From Actimicrobium antarcticum (GTDB taxonomy: Bacteria; Pseudomonadota; Gammaproteobacteria; Burkholderiales; Burkholderiaceae_D), in assembly GCF_039536745.1 (NCBI RefSeq), contig NZ_BAAAZE010000008.1:955611-1019610 (forward strand): DNA of 64,000 bases. Direction: 5' to 3'. Positions 1 to 7,891 of the stretch are shown here, piece after piece; position 1 is the first letter of the stretch; every line of letters starts with the position of its first letter. The translations under genes and the position numbers were made by a program. Under the pieces are notes generated by a model that was given only the letters and a program-made list of their open reading frames with translations, was not told the origin of the DNA and searched no databases.

Positions 1-834
1 CAGGTATTGGTTGATCTCCGTAACCGTGTTGTCCTGGCGCGGCCAAAGTGTCGAACTCGACATCACAACCACGGCCGTGATGACTGCAACGGCCGCACCA
101 CAAAGCGGGACGAGCAGGTTGCGCCGTGCCAGAAGCAGCCACGCGACTATGCCAAGGCTGGCGGCGATCAACAGTCCGCTGCGTGTCACTGACAACAGTG
201 GCGCGGCCAGGCCGAGCAGGCAAAGCAGAATCGGCGGGATCCGCTTGCGCCAAGTGCCGTCGGCATCCAGCCATAACCAGGTCGAGAGAGCGGCGAGGAC
301 AATGGTCAGTGACGTCTGTGGAATGATGGCAAGGAAGCCGTTTGGCGGAGCACCCCGGTCGAGACCAAGGATCTGCATGTGGACGAGCAGTAGCGCGACG
401 CTATAGAGAACAAAAACAAGGCAGCCACGCAAGAAATAGCGGAAGTTCGGACGCGTCACCAGCAACGCGAGATAGATCGGAATGCCAGGCAGATAGCGCG
501 ATACGTCGTCGAAGCCGCGCAGCGGCAGCGGCGGATCGAGAAGGAAGTACTGCGCTGCGGCCAGACATATCGGCAAGACCAGTGCCAGAATCCACAGCTT
601 GCGGACCGGCTGCAGCCGTTCTGCCAGTATCGCGCGGCAACGTACCAGACAGATCAGGCTCAATAGCAGTAGCGAAACCGAGACCACATCATGCAGCGTC
701 TTGTTGACCGCAAGCGATGCGGGATACAGGAACAATAACCAGTTAAACGCAATCAACTGCTTGCCGCCATGCAGTCCTTGCGTGTCGCCCGGAGGACGAT
801 AATCGATTGGACTGTTTGCGTCGGAATTTGTCAT
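1..834 (-). CDS. O-antigen ligase/polymerase-like membrane protein (partial, 3' end off the left edge)
   Basis: An open frame of 278 codons runs leftward from an ATG at 834 and leaves the window before any stop. The product begins MTNSDANSPIDYRPP and then shows about seven to eight strongly hydrophobic segments separated by short basic loops, so it is an inner-membrane polytopic protein. A segment reading LLSVTRSGLLIAASL near residue 220 resembles the (S/T)R(S/G) loop-helix motif of the Wzy_C/O-antigen ligase family, whose members join or polymerise surface glycans on the periplasmic face. That assignment is inferred from topology and this motif; the diagnostic C-terminal half is missing. No strong Shine-Dalgarno is visible upstream, and the frame stays open upstream, so a GTG or TTG start is possible. 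Confidence 0.6.
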   Translation of the reverse strand, partial: MTNSDANSPIDYRPPGDTQGLHGGKQLIAFNWLLFLYPASLAVNKTLHDVVSVSLLLLSLICLVRCRAILAERLQPVRKLWILALVLPICLAAAQYFLLDPPLPLRGFDDVSRYLPGIPIYLALLVTRPNFRYFLRGCLVFVLYSVALLLVHMQILGLDRGAPPNGFLAIIPQTSLTIVLAALSTWLWLDADGTWRKRIPPILLCLLGLAAPLLSVTRSGLLIAASLGIVAWLLLARRNLLVPLCGAAVAVITAVVVMSSSTLWPRQDNTVTEINQYL

Positions 835-1325
835 GGGCGATGTCGGGTTGTACGGGAACCGGCCTGTGCAGGTTGTCGTGCCAGTGCTGCGGCGCAAGAA
901 GTATATCTGCTCGCCTGAATTTCGCCTAAAAAAAGGGCAAGAATCCCTGCCTGCTTGATCAAAAGCAAGGCCGCGCCCGTCAGTCCGAACTGCGGCCCAA
1001 CAGCGCTGCAGTCACCCGATGCCGGAGGGCGCAGCGTCGTCAAATTGCCCAAAAACACATCCCCGCGACGCAACCCTTGCTTCATCGCATGCAGCACGCG
1101 ATCTCCGGGGATCGACAGCATCCGCATCATGCCCTTCCCAACTCCTGCGCAGCATCACTTACGTCAAACGACGTATTGATGCAGTGCAGCGCAACTTCTA
1201 CTCTTTGTCTCAGAGCAAACAGCTTCCCGGTTCAGGACACCACAGCATGGTTCCCGGCGGCCGGTGACTCCGGTGTGTTGCCCACTTCGTTTTTCCGCCT
1301 CATCACAGTCTGAAAGGAGCATTGC
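835..1325. other. Intergenic region upstream of the amide/urea transporter operon
   Basis: About 490 bases without a convincing gene lie between the leftward membrane protein and urtA. The open frames here have compositions unlike the neighbours and no ribosome site. The region must hold the promoters of both divergent units. I looked for a sigma-54 element (TGGCAC-N5-TTGCA), expected for nitrogen-controlled transport, and did not find a good one. Only the AAGGAG ribosome site just before the urtA ATG is clear. Confidence 0.5.
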
Positions 1326-2579
1326 ATGACTCATCGTTCCCCCACCGATATCAAGTCGGCCCAGCGCCGCAAAGTCCTCATGGGCCTGGCTGTTGCTTCT
1401 GCGCTGGCCTTGCCGGCCATGGGTTTTGCCCAGACACCGGCGACCGCGAAAATCAACACCACCAAGCTGGCCATCACCGATACCGAAGTCACGGTCGGCC
1501 AGTTGCATTCGGCCACCGGCACGATGGCGATCAGCGAAACCGGCGCGATCCAGGCCGAACGCCTGGCCATCGATCAGATCAATGCGATGGGCGGCATCCT
1601 TGGTCGCAAGATCAAGGTGATCCAGGAAGACGGCGCCAGCGACTGGCCGACGTTTGCCGAAAAAGCCAAGAAGCTGCTCGAAAGCGACCGCGTCGCCGCC
1701 GTCTTCGGTTGCTGGACATCGGCGTCCCGCAAGGCCGTGCTGCCCGTGTTCGAAAAAGACAATGGCCTGCTGTACTACCCGACTTTCTATGAAGGCCTGG
1801 AGCAATCCAAGAACGTGTTCTACACCGGTCAGGAAGCCACCCAGCAAGTGCTGGCCGGCCTCGACTGGATCGCCAAGGAGAAAAAAGCCAAGACCTACTT
1901 CCTGGTCGGCTCCGACTACATCTGGCCACGGACCTCCAACAAGATTGCCCGCAAACATATCGAGAACGTGATCAAGGGCTCGGTCGTTGGCGAAGAGTAC
2001 TACCCGCTCGGCAACACCCAGTTCGGCTCGTTGATCAACAAGATCAAGCTGAAAAAACCGGACGTGATTTTTACTGACGTGGTCGGTGGCAGCAACGTCG
2101 CTTTCTACAAGCAGCTGAAAGCCGCCGGCGTCACCGCCAAGACCCAGAACGTGCTGACCATCTCGGTGACCGAAGATGAAATGCTCGGTATCGGTGGCGA
2201 AAACATGGAAGGCTTCTATGCCTCGATGAAGTATTTCCAGAGCCTCGACAACGCCAACAACAAGAAATTTGTGGCCGACTTCAAGGCCAAATACGGTGCC
2301 AATTCGGTCATGGGTGACGTGACCCAGGCGGGCTATCTGGGCCCATGGCTGTGGAAAGCCGCGGTCGAAAAAGCCGGCAGCTTCGATGTCGACAAAGTCA
2401 TCGCCGCTTCCGCTGGCATCGAACTGAAGATGGCGCCAGAAGGCTACGTCAAGGTGCATGAAAACCATCACCTGTGGAGCAAGACCCGCATTGGCCAGGC
2501 ACAGAAAGACGGTCAGTTCAAAGTGGTCTACGAGTCAGGTCTGATCGAACCGAATCCGTTCCCTAAAGGCTATCAGTAA
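1326..2579 (+). CDS. urtA: Urea/short-chain amide ABC transporter, periplasmic substrate-binding protein
   Basis: A 417-residue protein with a basic N-terminus (QRRKVLMG) followed by a hydrophobic stretch ending PAMGFAQ, a typical export signal. The mature part starts with a Peripla_BP_5/6 fold: VTVGQLHSATGTMAISE, then a conserved FGCWTSASRKAVLPVFE segment and LLYYPTFYEGLE, all hallmarks of the UrtA/FmdD family. It captures urea or short amides and delivers them to the UrtBC channel. The start is fixed by AAGGAG seven bases before the ATG. The gene heads an operon with the permeases, ATPases and two amidases, so short aliphatic amides such as acetamide or formamide are at least as likely as urea. 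No urease gene is present in the window. Confidence 0.93.
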   Translation: MTHRSPTDIKSAQRRKVLMGLAVASALALPAMGFAQTPATAKINTTKLAITDTEVTVGQLHSATGTMAISETGAIQAERLAIDQINAMGGILGRKIKVIQEDGASDWPTFAEKAKKLLESDRVAAVFGCWTSASRKAVLPVFEKDNGLLYYPTFYEGLEQSKNVFYTGQEATQQVLAGLDWIAKEKKAKTYFLVGSDYIWPRTSNKIARKHIENVIKGSVVGEEYYPLGNTQFGSLINKIKLKKPDVIFTDVVGGSNVAFYKQLKAAGVTAKTQNVLTISVTEDEMLGIGGENMEGFYASMKYFQSLDNANNKKFVADFKAKYGANSVMGDVTQAGYLGPWLWKAAVEKAGSFDVDKVIAASAGIELKMAPEGYVKVHENHHLWSKTRIGQAQKDGQFKVVYESGLIEPNPFPKGYQ

Positions 2580-2589
2580 CCAGAGCCTG

Positions 2590-2618
2590 GCCCGGGCACC
2601 GTCAGACGGTACCCGGGC
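2590..2618 (+). other. Strong intercistronic hairpin after urtA
   Basis: An inverted repeat, GCCCGGG plus an inner ACCGTC, pairs with GACGGT and CCCGGGC across a one-base loop, giving about 13 pairs with one mismatch. It begins 10 bases after the urtA stop. There is no T-tract, so it is probably an mRNA-stabilising or attenuating structure that raises binding-protein expression over the membrane subunits, rather than a full terminator. Confidence 0.6.
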
Positions 2619-2764
2619 TGTGTTCGGGCATGACTCAACCGGTTCATCGCAGGTCGACCTGACCGTGATGTACCGGGTTTTTGCACGAAAAAACACCGAA
2701 TCACATGTCGAATCAGGCACCGATTCAAACACCGAATTTTTTACCAGCATCAACGGGAGTCACC

Positions 2765-3682
2765 ATGGAATGGTTATCTGAGTTTGGCGCCATCTTCGCG
2801 ATGCAGGGCTTCAATGGCCTGTCCGTCTTTTGCGTGCTGTTACTGATGGCGCTGGGGCTGGCCATCATCTTCGGACAGATGGGCGTGATCAACATGGCGC
2901 ATGGTGAATTCCTCACCATCGGCGCCTACATGACGTATTTGCTCTCGAGCCTTACAACCACCTACGCGCCGGCGTTCCAGCCCTACTATTTTTTTCTGGC
3001 GATCGTGTTGTCGTTTCTGGCTGCGTACGGCGTCGGGTATCTGACCGAGCGGCTGATGATCAGCCGCCTGTACAAACGCCCGCTCGACACCTTGCTGGCG
3101 ACCTGGGGCCTGAGTCTGCTGATGCAGCAAACCTTCCGTTCGATCTTTGGCGCCAAGGAAGTCAGCGCCACCTTGCCTGACTGGCTGATGGGGTCGTTCA
3201 AGCCGACCGAGAACATCGATATCCCGATCAATGGCGCGTTCATGATGTGCCTGACCGTGGTGATGACCGGCGGGATTTTCCTGTTGCTGTTTCGTTCGCG
3301 CTGGGGCTTGCAGGTGCGTGCCACGATGCAGAACCGGCTGATGAGTGGCGCGGTTGGCATCAACACCCGCAAGGTCGATCGCACCACCTTCGCACTCGGT
3401 TGCGGTGTAGCCGGAGTGGCCGGATCTGCCTTCACCACGATCGGTTCGACCGGCCCGACCAGCGGCTCGCTGTACATCGTCGATACCTTCCTGGTGGTGG
3501 TGTTCGGTGGTGCCCAGAGTCTGATTGGCACGATCGCATCGGCCTTCTCGATTGCGCAAACCCAGTCCACAGCGGAATTCTTTTTGTCCGGATCGATGGC
3601 CAAGGTGCTCACGTTATCGGCAGTGATCCTGATCCTGCTGATGCGTCCGCAAGGCCTGTTCTCCGCCAAGGTACGCAAATGA
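2765..3682 (+). CDS. urtB: Urea/amide ABC transporter permease UrtB
   Basis: 305-residue inner-membrane permease of the branched-chain amino acid/urea class (LivH-like, BPD_transp_2). Visible features are MALGLAIIFGQMGVINMAHGEF near the N-terminus, a family signature that includes the conserved Asn-Met-Ala-His-Gly-Glu, about eight hydrophobic helices, and a C-terminal MRPQGLFS motif. The chosen ATG follows CGGGAGTCACC; an upstream in-frame ATG would add a non-membrane leader and has no ribosome site. It forms the translocation channel with UrtC. The gene sits 185 bases after urtA, beyond the hairpin, and 46 bases before urtC. Confidence 0.92.
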   Translation: MEWLSEFGAIFAMQGFNGLSVFCVLLLMALGLAIIFGQMGVINMAHGEFLTIGAYMTYLLSSLTTTYAPAFQPYYFFLAIVLSFLAAYGVGYLTERLMISRLYKRPLDTLLATWGLSLLMQQTFRSIFGAKEVSATLPDWLMGSFKPTENIDIPINGAFMMCLTVVMTGGIFLLLFRSRWGLQVRATMQNRLMSGAVGINTRKVDRTTFALGCGVAGVAGSAFTTIGSTGPTSGSLYIVDTFLVVVFGGAQSLIGTIASAFSIAQTQSTAEFFLSGSMAKVLTLSAVILILLMRPQGLFSAKVRK

Positions 3683-3728
3683 TCGGCCTGCCGATCACCC
3701 AGGCGCCACCCCAATAAAAGGAAAACCC

Positions 3729-4910
3729 ATGAATACCTACTACGAAAAATTGCTGGGAGGACGGCAGGGCGCGATCGGCCTGCTGGTGCTGGGTGCACTG
3801 CTGATCGTGGTGTTCCCGTTACTGTTCGATAGCTTCCGTCTGAATCTGGTCGGCAAGTATCTGTCGTATGCCTTCGTTGCCGTCGGGCTGGTGCTGTGCT
3901 GGGGTTACGGCGGCATCCTGAGCCTGGGGCAGGGTGTGTTCTTCGGCGTCGGTGGCTATTGCATGGCGATGTTTTTGAAGCTCGAAGCCTCCGACCCGAT
4001 CAGCACCAGGATCCAGTCGACACCCGGCATCCCCGACTTCATGGACTGGAACCAGATCACCTCGCTGCCGGCCATGTGGCAGCCGTTTCACAGCCTTCCG
4101 CTGACGCTGTTGCTGGTGATCGCGGTACCTACGTTGCTGGCCTTCGTGATCGGCGTGGCGATGTTCAAGCGGCGCGTCGGCGATGTCTATTTTTCGATCG
4201 TCACGCAAGCCATCGCCGCGATCCTGTCGATCCTGATCATCGGCCAGCAGGGCCTGACCGGTGGCGTCAACGGCATCACCGACCTGAAGACCATGCTGGG
4301 CTGGGATATCCGTACCGACTCGGCCAAGCTGATCCTGTATTTCGTCAACGTCGGCCTGCTGCTGGTGTGCATCCTGATCGGCCGCTACATCCTGACCTCC
4401 AAGCTGGGGCGCTTGCTGATGGCGATGCGCGACAAGGAAGAGCGGGTCCGTTTCTCGGGCTACGACGTGGCCAGTTTCAAGGTCTTCGTGTTCTGCGTGG
4501 CAGCGGCGTTTTCCGCCATCGGCGGCGCGATGTTCACGTTGCAGGTTGGCTTCATGTCGCCGTCCTTCGTCGGTATCGTGCCCTCGATCGAGATGGTGAT
4601 CTACGCCGCAGTCGGTGGTCGCATGTCGCTGCTGGGCGCGGTCTACGGCACGCTGCTGGTGAACTTCGGCAAGACCTATTTTTCCGAAACCTTCCCCGAG
4701 TTGTGGCTGTTTTTGATGGGCGGTTTGTTCATCGCGGTGGTGATGTATTTCCCGAACGGGATTGCCGGCCTGTATGAGAGTCATGGCCGTAAATACCTGG
4801 CCCGCTTGCTGCCTTCGGGACGCGCCAAAGCGAAAGCAACCGAGAAGAACGACACATCGCGCCAGTCCGCAGTCCCTGCAGAGGGTGTTTACCTGGAGAC
4901 CGCAAAATGA
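3729..4910 (+). CDS. urtC: Urea/amide ABC transporter permease UrtC
   Basis: 393-residue LivM-like permease. The N-terminal helix is followed by YAFVAVGLVLCWGYGGILSLGQG, the family signature, and later by the loop DVYFSIVTQAIAAILS and the EAA-like cytoplasmic segment LLMAMRDKEERVRFSGYDV that contacts the ATPases. A long periplasmic loop around residues 85-115 is typical of UrtC compared with LivM. The C-terminus is charged and probably cytoplasmic. The last codons overlap the ATG of urtD (ATGA), indicating translational coupling. Confidence 0.92.
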   Translation: MNTYYEKLLGGRQGAIGLLVLGALLIVVFPLLFDSFRLNLVGKYLSYAFVAVGLVLCWGYGGILSLGQGVFFGVGGYCMAMFLKLEASDPISTRIQSTPGIPDFMDWNQITSLPAMWQPFHSLPLTLLLVIAVPTLLAFVIGVAMFKRRVGDVYFSIVTQAIAAILSILIIGQQGLTGGVNGITDLKTMLGWDIRTDSAKLILYFVNVGLLLVCILIGRYILTSKLGRLLMAMRDKEERVRFSGYDVASFKVFVFCVAAAFSAIGGAMFTLQVGFMSPSFVGIVPSIEMVIYAAVGGRMSLLGAVYGTLLVNFGKTYFSETFPELWLFLMGGLFIAVVMYFPNGIAGLYESHGRKYLARLLPSGRAKAKATEKNDTSRQSAVPAEGVYLETAK

Positions 4911-5674
4911 GCACCACACCGATCGGCGTAACCAATCCCCACCGTCCCGTGCTGGCCATCGAAGGCCTGACGGTTTCGTTCGATGGTTTCAAGGCAGTCG
5001 ACAACCTGAACCTGTATGTCGGGCGCAATGAAGTCCACGTGGTGATCGGCCCGAACGGCGCCGGCAAGACCACCGTGCTGGATCTGATCTGCGGCAAGAC
5101 GCCGTCGACCTCCGGCAGCATCCGCTTCAACGACCGCGAACTGACCAAAATGCGCGAATTCGACATCGTCCGCGCCGGCGTCGGCCGCAAGTTCCAGACC
5201 CCGTCGATCTACGAAAACCTGAGTGTCTACGAAAACCTGGAGATGTCGTTTCCGCGAGGCCGCTCGGTGTTTGGCGCGCTGGTTTTCAATCGCTCGCCGG
5301 ACGTGATCGCCCGGGTCAAGGAAGTCGCGGCGGAGATTTTCCTGGACGAGCAATTGCACCAGCAAGCCGACCTGCTGTCGCACGGCCAGAAGCAATGGCT
5401 GGAAATCGGCATGTTGCTGATGCAGGAACCGGAACTGCTGATGCTGGATGAACCGGTGGCCGGCATGAGCGTCTCCGAGCGCACCAAGACCGCCGAACTG
5501 CTCGGCCGGATCAGCCAGGGCCGCTCGGTGCTGGTGATCGAACACGACATGGAATTTGTCAAAAGCATCGCGCACAAGGTGACCGTGCTGCATCAGGGAA
5601 AAGTGCTGGCCGAGGGCAGCATGGAATCGGTGCAGGCTAATCCGAAGGTCATCGAAGTGTATTTGGGCCATTGA
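4907..5674 (+). CDS. urtD: Urea/amide ABC transporter ATP-binding protein UrtD
   Basis: 255-residue ABC ATPase of the LivG type. The Walker A motif GPNGAGKTT lies at residues 48-56, the signature is the non-canonical LSHGQKQWLEIG used by UrtD proteins, and Walker B is ELLMLDEP. Further on come the H-loop (LVIEHDMEFV) and a short C-terminal tail typical of this group. It powers import through UrtBC together with UrtE. Its ATG overlaps the urtC stop by four bases. Confidence 0.93.
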   Translation: MSTTPIGVTNPHRPVLAIEGLTVSFDGFKAVDNLNLYVGRNEVHVVIGPNGAGKTTVLDLICGKTPSTSGSIRFNDRELTKMREFDIVRAGVGRKFQTPSIYENLSVYENLEMSFPRGRSVFGALVFNRSPDVIARVKEVAAEIFLDEQLHQQADLLSHGQKQWLEIGMLLMQEPELLMLDEPVAGMSVSERTKTAELLGRISQGRSVLVIEHDMEFVKSIAHKVTVLHQGKVLAEGSMESVQANPKVIEVYLGH

Positions 5675-5730
5675 AGTTGGGTCACTAAAGTTGTGTCATT
5701 AACTCGGCCTTGAAACCGACAGGAGAACCC

Positions 5731-6420
5731 ATGTTCAGCATCACGAATCTCGTATCCGGCTACGGCCAGAGCCAGGTCATCCACGACATCAACCTGAACG
5801 TCGAGAAGACCGAAATCGTCGCCATCATGGGCCGTAACGGCATGGGCAAGACGACGCTGTTCAAGACGCTGATGGGCGTGCTACCCAGGCGCAGCGGCAG
5901 CATCCGCATCGACGGCACCGAAATCGGTGCGATGGAAAGCTATCAGCGCGTTGAAAACGGTATTGCCTACGTACCGCAGGGCCGCATGATTTTTTCCCAC
6001 ATGACCGTGCTGGAAAACATCCAGACCGGGCTGCCTGCCAAGGCCCGCGGCAAGGTGCCGGAGGAACTCTACGCGCTGTTCCCGGTGCTCTATGACATGC
6101 GTGGCCGCAAGGGCGGCAACCTGTCCGGCGGCCAGCAACAGCAGCTCGCGATTGCCCGTGCACTGGCCACCGAGCCAAAAGTGCTGTTGCTCGATGAACC
6201 GACCGAAGGCATCCAGCCATCGATCATCAAGGACATCGCTCGTAGCCTCAAAGAGATCCGCACGATGCGTCAGCTGACCATCATCGTCTCGGAGCAGGTA
6301 TTGAGCTTTACGCTCGATATTGCCGACCGTTTCCTGGTGATCGACAAGGGCCGTTTCGTCTACGAAGACACGCGCGCCAATGTGGATGCACCGACCATCA
6401 GCCGGTATTTGTCGGTGTAG
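5731..6420 (+). CDS. urtE: Urea/amide ABC transporter ATP-binding protein UrtE
   Basis: 229-residue LivF-like ABC ATPase, with Walker A GRNGMGKTT at residues 34-42, signature LSGGQQQQLAIARAL, Walker B LLLDEPTEGIQPS, and an H-loop in which the usual His is replaced by Gln (IIVSEQVLSF), as is common in UrtE/LivF proteins. The start is set by AGGAGA seven bases upstream. It lies 56 bases after urtD. The stop codon is the last base triplet of the first unit of a nine-base tandem repeat. Confidence 0.92.
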   Translation: MFSITNLVSGYGQSQVIHDINLNVEKTEIVAIMGRNGMGKTTLFKTLMGVLPRRSGSIRIDGTEIGAMESYQRVENGIAYVPQGRMIFSHMTVLENIQTGLPAKARGKVPEELYALFPVLYDMRGRKGGNLSGGQQQQLAIARALATEPKVLLLDEPTEGIQPSIIKDIARSLKEIRTMRQLTIIVSEQVLSFTLDIADRFLVIDKGRFVYEDTRANVDAPTISRYLSV

Positions 6421-6457
6421 TTGGTGTAGTTGGTGTAGTTGGTGTAGTTGGTGTTAG
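6412..6457 (+). repeat. Nine-base tandem repeat spanning the urtE stop codon
   Basis: The unit TTGGTGTAG occurs three times perfectly (6421-6447), flanked by TCGGTGTAG, which contains the urtE stop, and by an imperfect last copy with one inserted T. Because the unit is nine bases and each copy ends in TAG in the urtE frame, copy-number change would not extend UrtE. It would change the spacing to amiE. Confidence 0.85.
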
Positions 6458-6514
6458 TCGACAGCATCTGATGCACACGATTTAGTTGCACACAATTTGA
6501 TTGAAGGAGTTTGC

Positions 6515-7537
6515 ATGAGACACGGTGATATTTCCAGCAGCAACGACAGCGTCGGCGTCGCAGTCGTCAACTACAAGATGCCACGCCTGCACACCCGTGC
6601 CGAGGTGCTTGAGAACGCCCGCAAGATCGGCGACATGCTGATAGGCATGAAGACCGGCCTGCCCGGCATGGACCTGGTGATTTTTCCGGAGTATTCGACC
6701 CACGGCATCATGTACGACCCGCAGGAAATGTACGACACCGCCTCGACCATCCCGGGCGACGAGACCGACATTTTCGCCGCCGCCTGCATCAAGGCCAATG
6801 TCTGGGGCGTGTTCTCGATCACCGGCGAACGGCATGAAGCGCATCCGGACAAGGCGCCGTACAACACCCTGATCCTGATGAACAACAAGGGCGAGATCGT
6901 GCAGAAGTACCGCAAGATCATGCCGTGGACACCGATCGAAGGCTGGTATCCGGGCGACACGACGTATGTCTGCGACGGCCCGAAGGGATTGAAGATCAGC
7001 CTGATCATTTGCGACGACGGCAACTATCCCGAAATCTGGCGCGACTGCGCCATGAAAGGCGCCGAGCTGATCATTCGCTGCCAGGGCTACATGTATCCCT
7101 CCAAGGAACAGCAAATCATGGTGTCGAAGGCGATGGCGTTCATGAACAACGTCTACGTCGCGGTGGCCAACGCCACCGGTTTCGACGGCGTGTATTCGTA
7201 CTTTGGCCACTCGGCCCTGATCGGCTACGACGGTCGCACGCTGGGAGAATGCGGCACCGAAGAAATGGGCATCAACTACGCCGAAATGTCGGTCAGCAGC
7301 ATCCGCGACGCGCGCCGCCACGGCCAGTCGCAGAACCATCTCTACAAGCTGCTGCACCGTGGTTACACCGGCACCATCAATTCCGGCGAAGACCCGGCCG
7401 GTGTGGCGGATTGCCCGTTCGATTTCTACAAGACCTGGGTCAACGACCCGCAAGCCGCCCGCGTGCAATCGGAAGCGCTCACGCGCACCACGGCCGGCAC
7501 ACCGGAATGCCCGATTCCCGGTATCCCGAACACCTGA
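6515..7537 (+). CDS. amiE: Aliphatic amidase
   Basis: 340-residue nitrilase-superfamily amidohydrolase that converts short aliphatic amides such as acetamide and propionamide to the carboxylic acid and ammonia in the cytoplasm. It begins MRHGDISSSND like the Pseudomonas enzyme as I remember it. The catalytic residues fall at the expected numbers: Glu59 in FPEYS, Lys134 in KYRKI, Glu142 in PIEGW and Cys166 in LIICDD. A possible TTG start 18 bases upstream is rejected because GAAGGAG sits directly before this ATG. Its position after the transporter indicates uptake and hydrolysis of amides as a nitrogen source. Formamidase AmiF is the closest alternative, but residue numbering and the N-terminus favour AmiE. 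Confidence 0.93.
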   Translation: MRHGDISSSNDSVGVAVVNYKMPRLHTRAEVLENARKIGDMLIGMKTGLPGMDLVIFPEYSTHGIMYDPQEMYDTASTIPGDETDIFAAACIKANVWGVFSITGERHEAHPDKAPYNTLILMNNKGEIVQKYRKIMPWTPIEGWYPGDTTYVCDGPKGLKISLIICDDGNYPEIWRDCAMKGAELIIRCQGYMYPSKEQQIMVSKAMAFMNNVYVAVANATGFDGVYSYFGHSALIGYDGRTLGECGTEEMGINYAEMSVSSIRDARRHGQSQNHLYKLLHRGYTGTINSGEDPAGVADCPFDFYKTWVNDPQAARVQSEALTRTTAGTPECPIPGIPNT

Positions 7538-7562
7538 CTTTTTCTGCCCAAGGAGAATCGCG

Positions 7563-7817
7563 ATGATTGGCTTCATGCACTACAACAAATTCGGCACAGC
7601 CGGTTTCACTGACAGTGGCAAGGCGCGCTGCGCCAGCTCGGTACAAACCTGCCCGGTTTGCCTGCTCTCGTACACCGCCTCCGGCGGCGTGCTGCCGGAC
7701 GGCACCGTCCTGCAGCAGGACGAGTGGGTCAAGCTGGTCTGCACCACCATCAAGGATGACACGGTCAGCGGCGGCTATCAGGCGGGCTGTGTGGCCGGTG
7801 CGTTTCCGGCGTCCTGA
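7563..7817 (+). CDS. Unknown 84-residue Cys-containing protein in the amidase operon
   Basis: A small frame begins MIGFMHYNKFGTAGF at an ATG eight bases after an AAGGAG site. It sits 25 bases after amiE and 74 bases before fmdA, so it is almost certainly translated and co-transcribed. It has five Cys, two of them in a TCPVC motif, and no signal peptide or membrane helix. I do not recognise the family. The CXXC and the FmdB zinc ribbon further down suggest a metal-binding or accessory role, but this is inference only. Confidence 0.7.
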   Translation: MIGFMHYNKFGTAGFTDSGKARCASSVQTCPVCLLSYTASGGVLPDGTVLQQDEWVKLVCTTIKDDTVSGGYQAGCVAGAFPAS

Positions 7818-7891
7818 TTTAGCGTTTTTTTTGACTGCCCTGATCTGATTTGCGTCATTTGTCACGCATCACCCAACAAGGAGGAGAAACC

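Noticed and set aside
831..1130. A 99-codon leftward frame before urtA
   Set aside because: No ribosome site, no recognisable domain, and it overlaps the start of the membrane protein in another frame.
1164..2471. A 435-codon frame antisense to urtA
   Set aside because: It is a codon-position shadow of a clearly recognised binding protein; His- and Gly-rich composition and no ribosome site.
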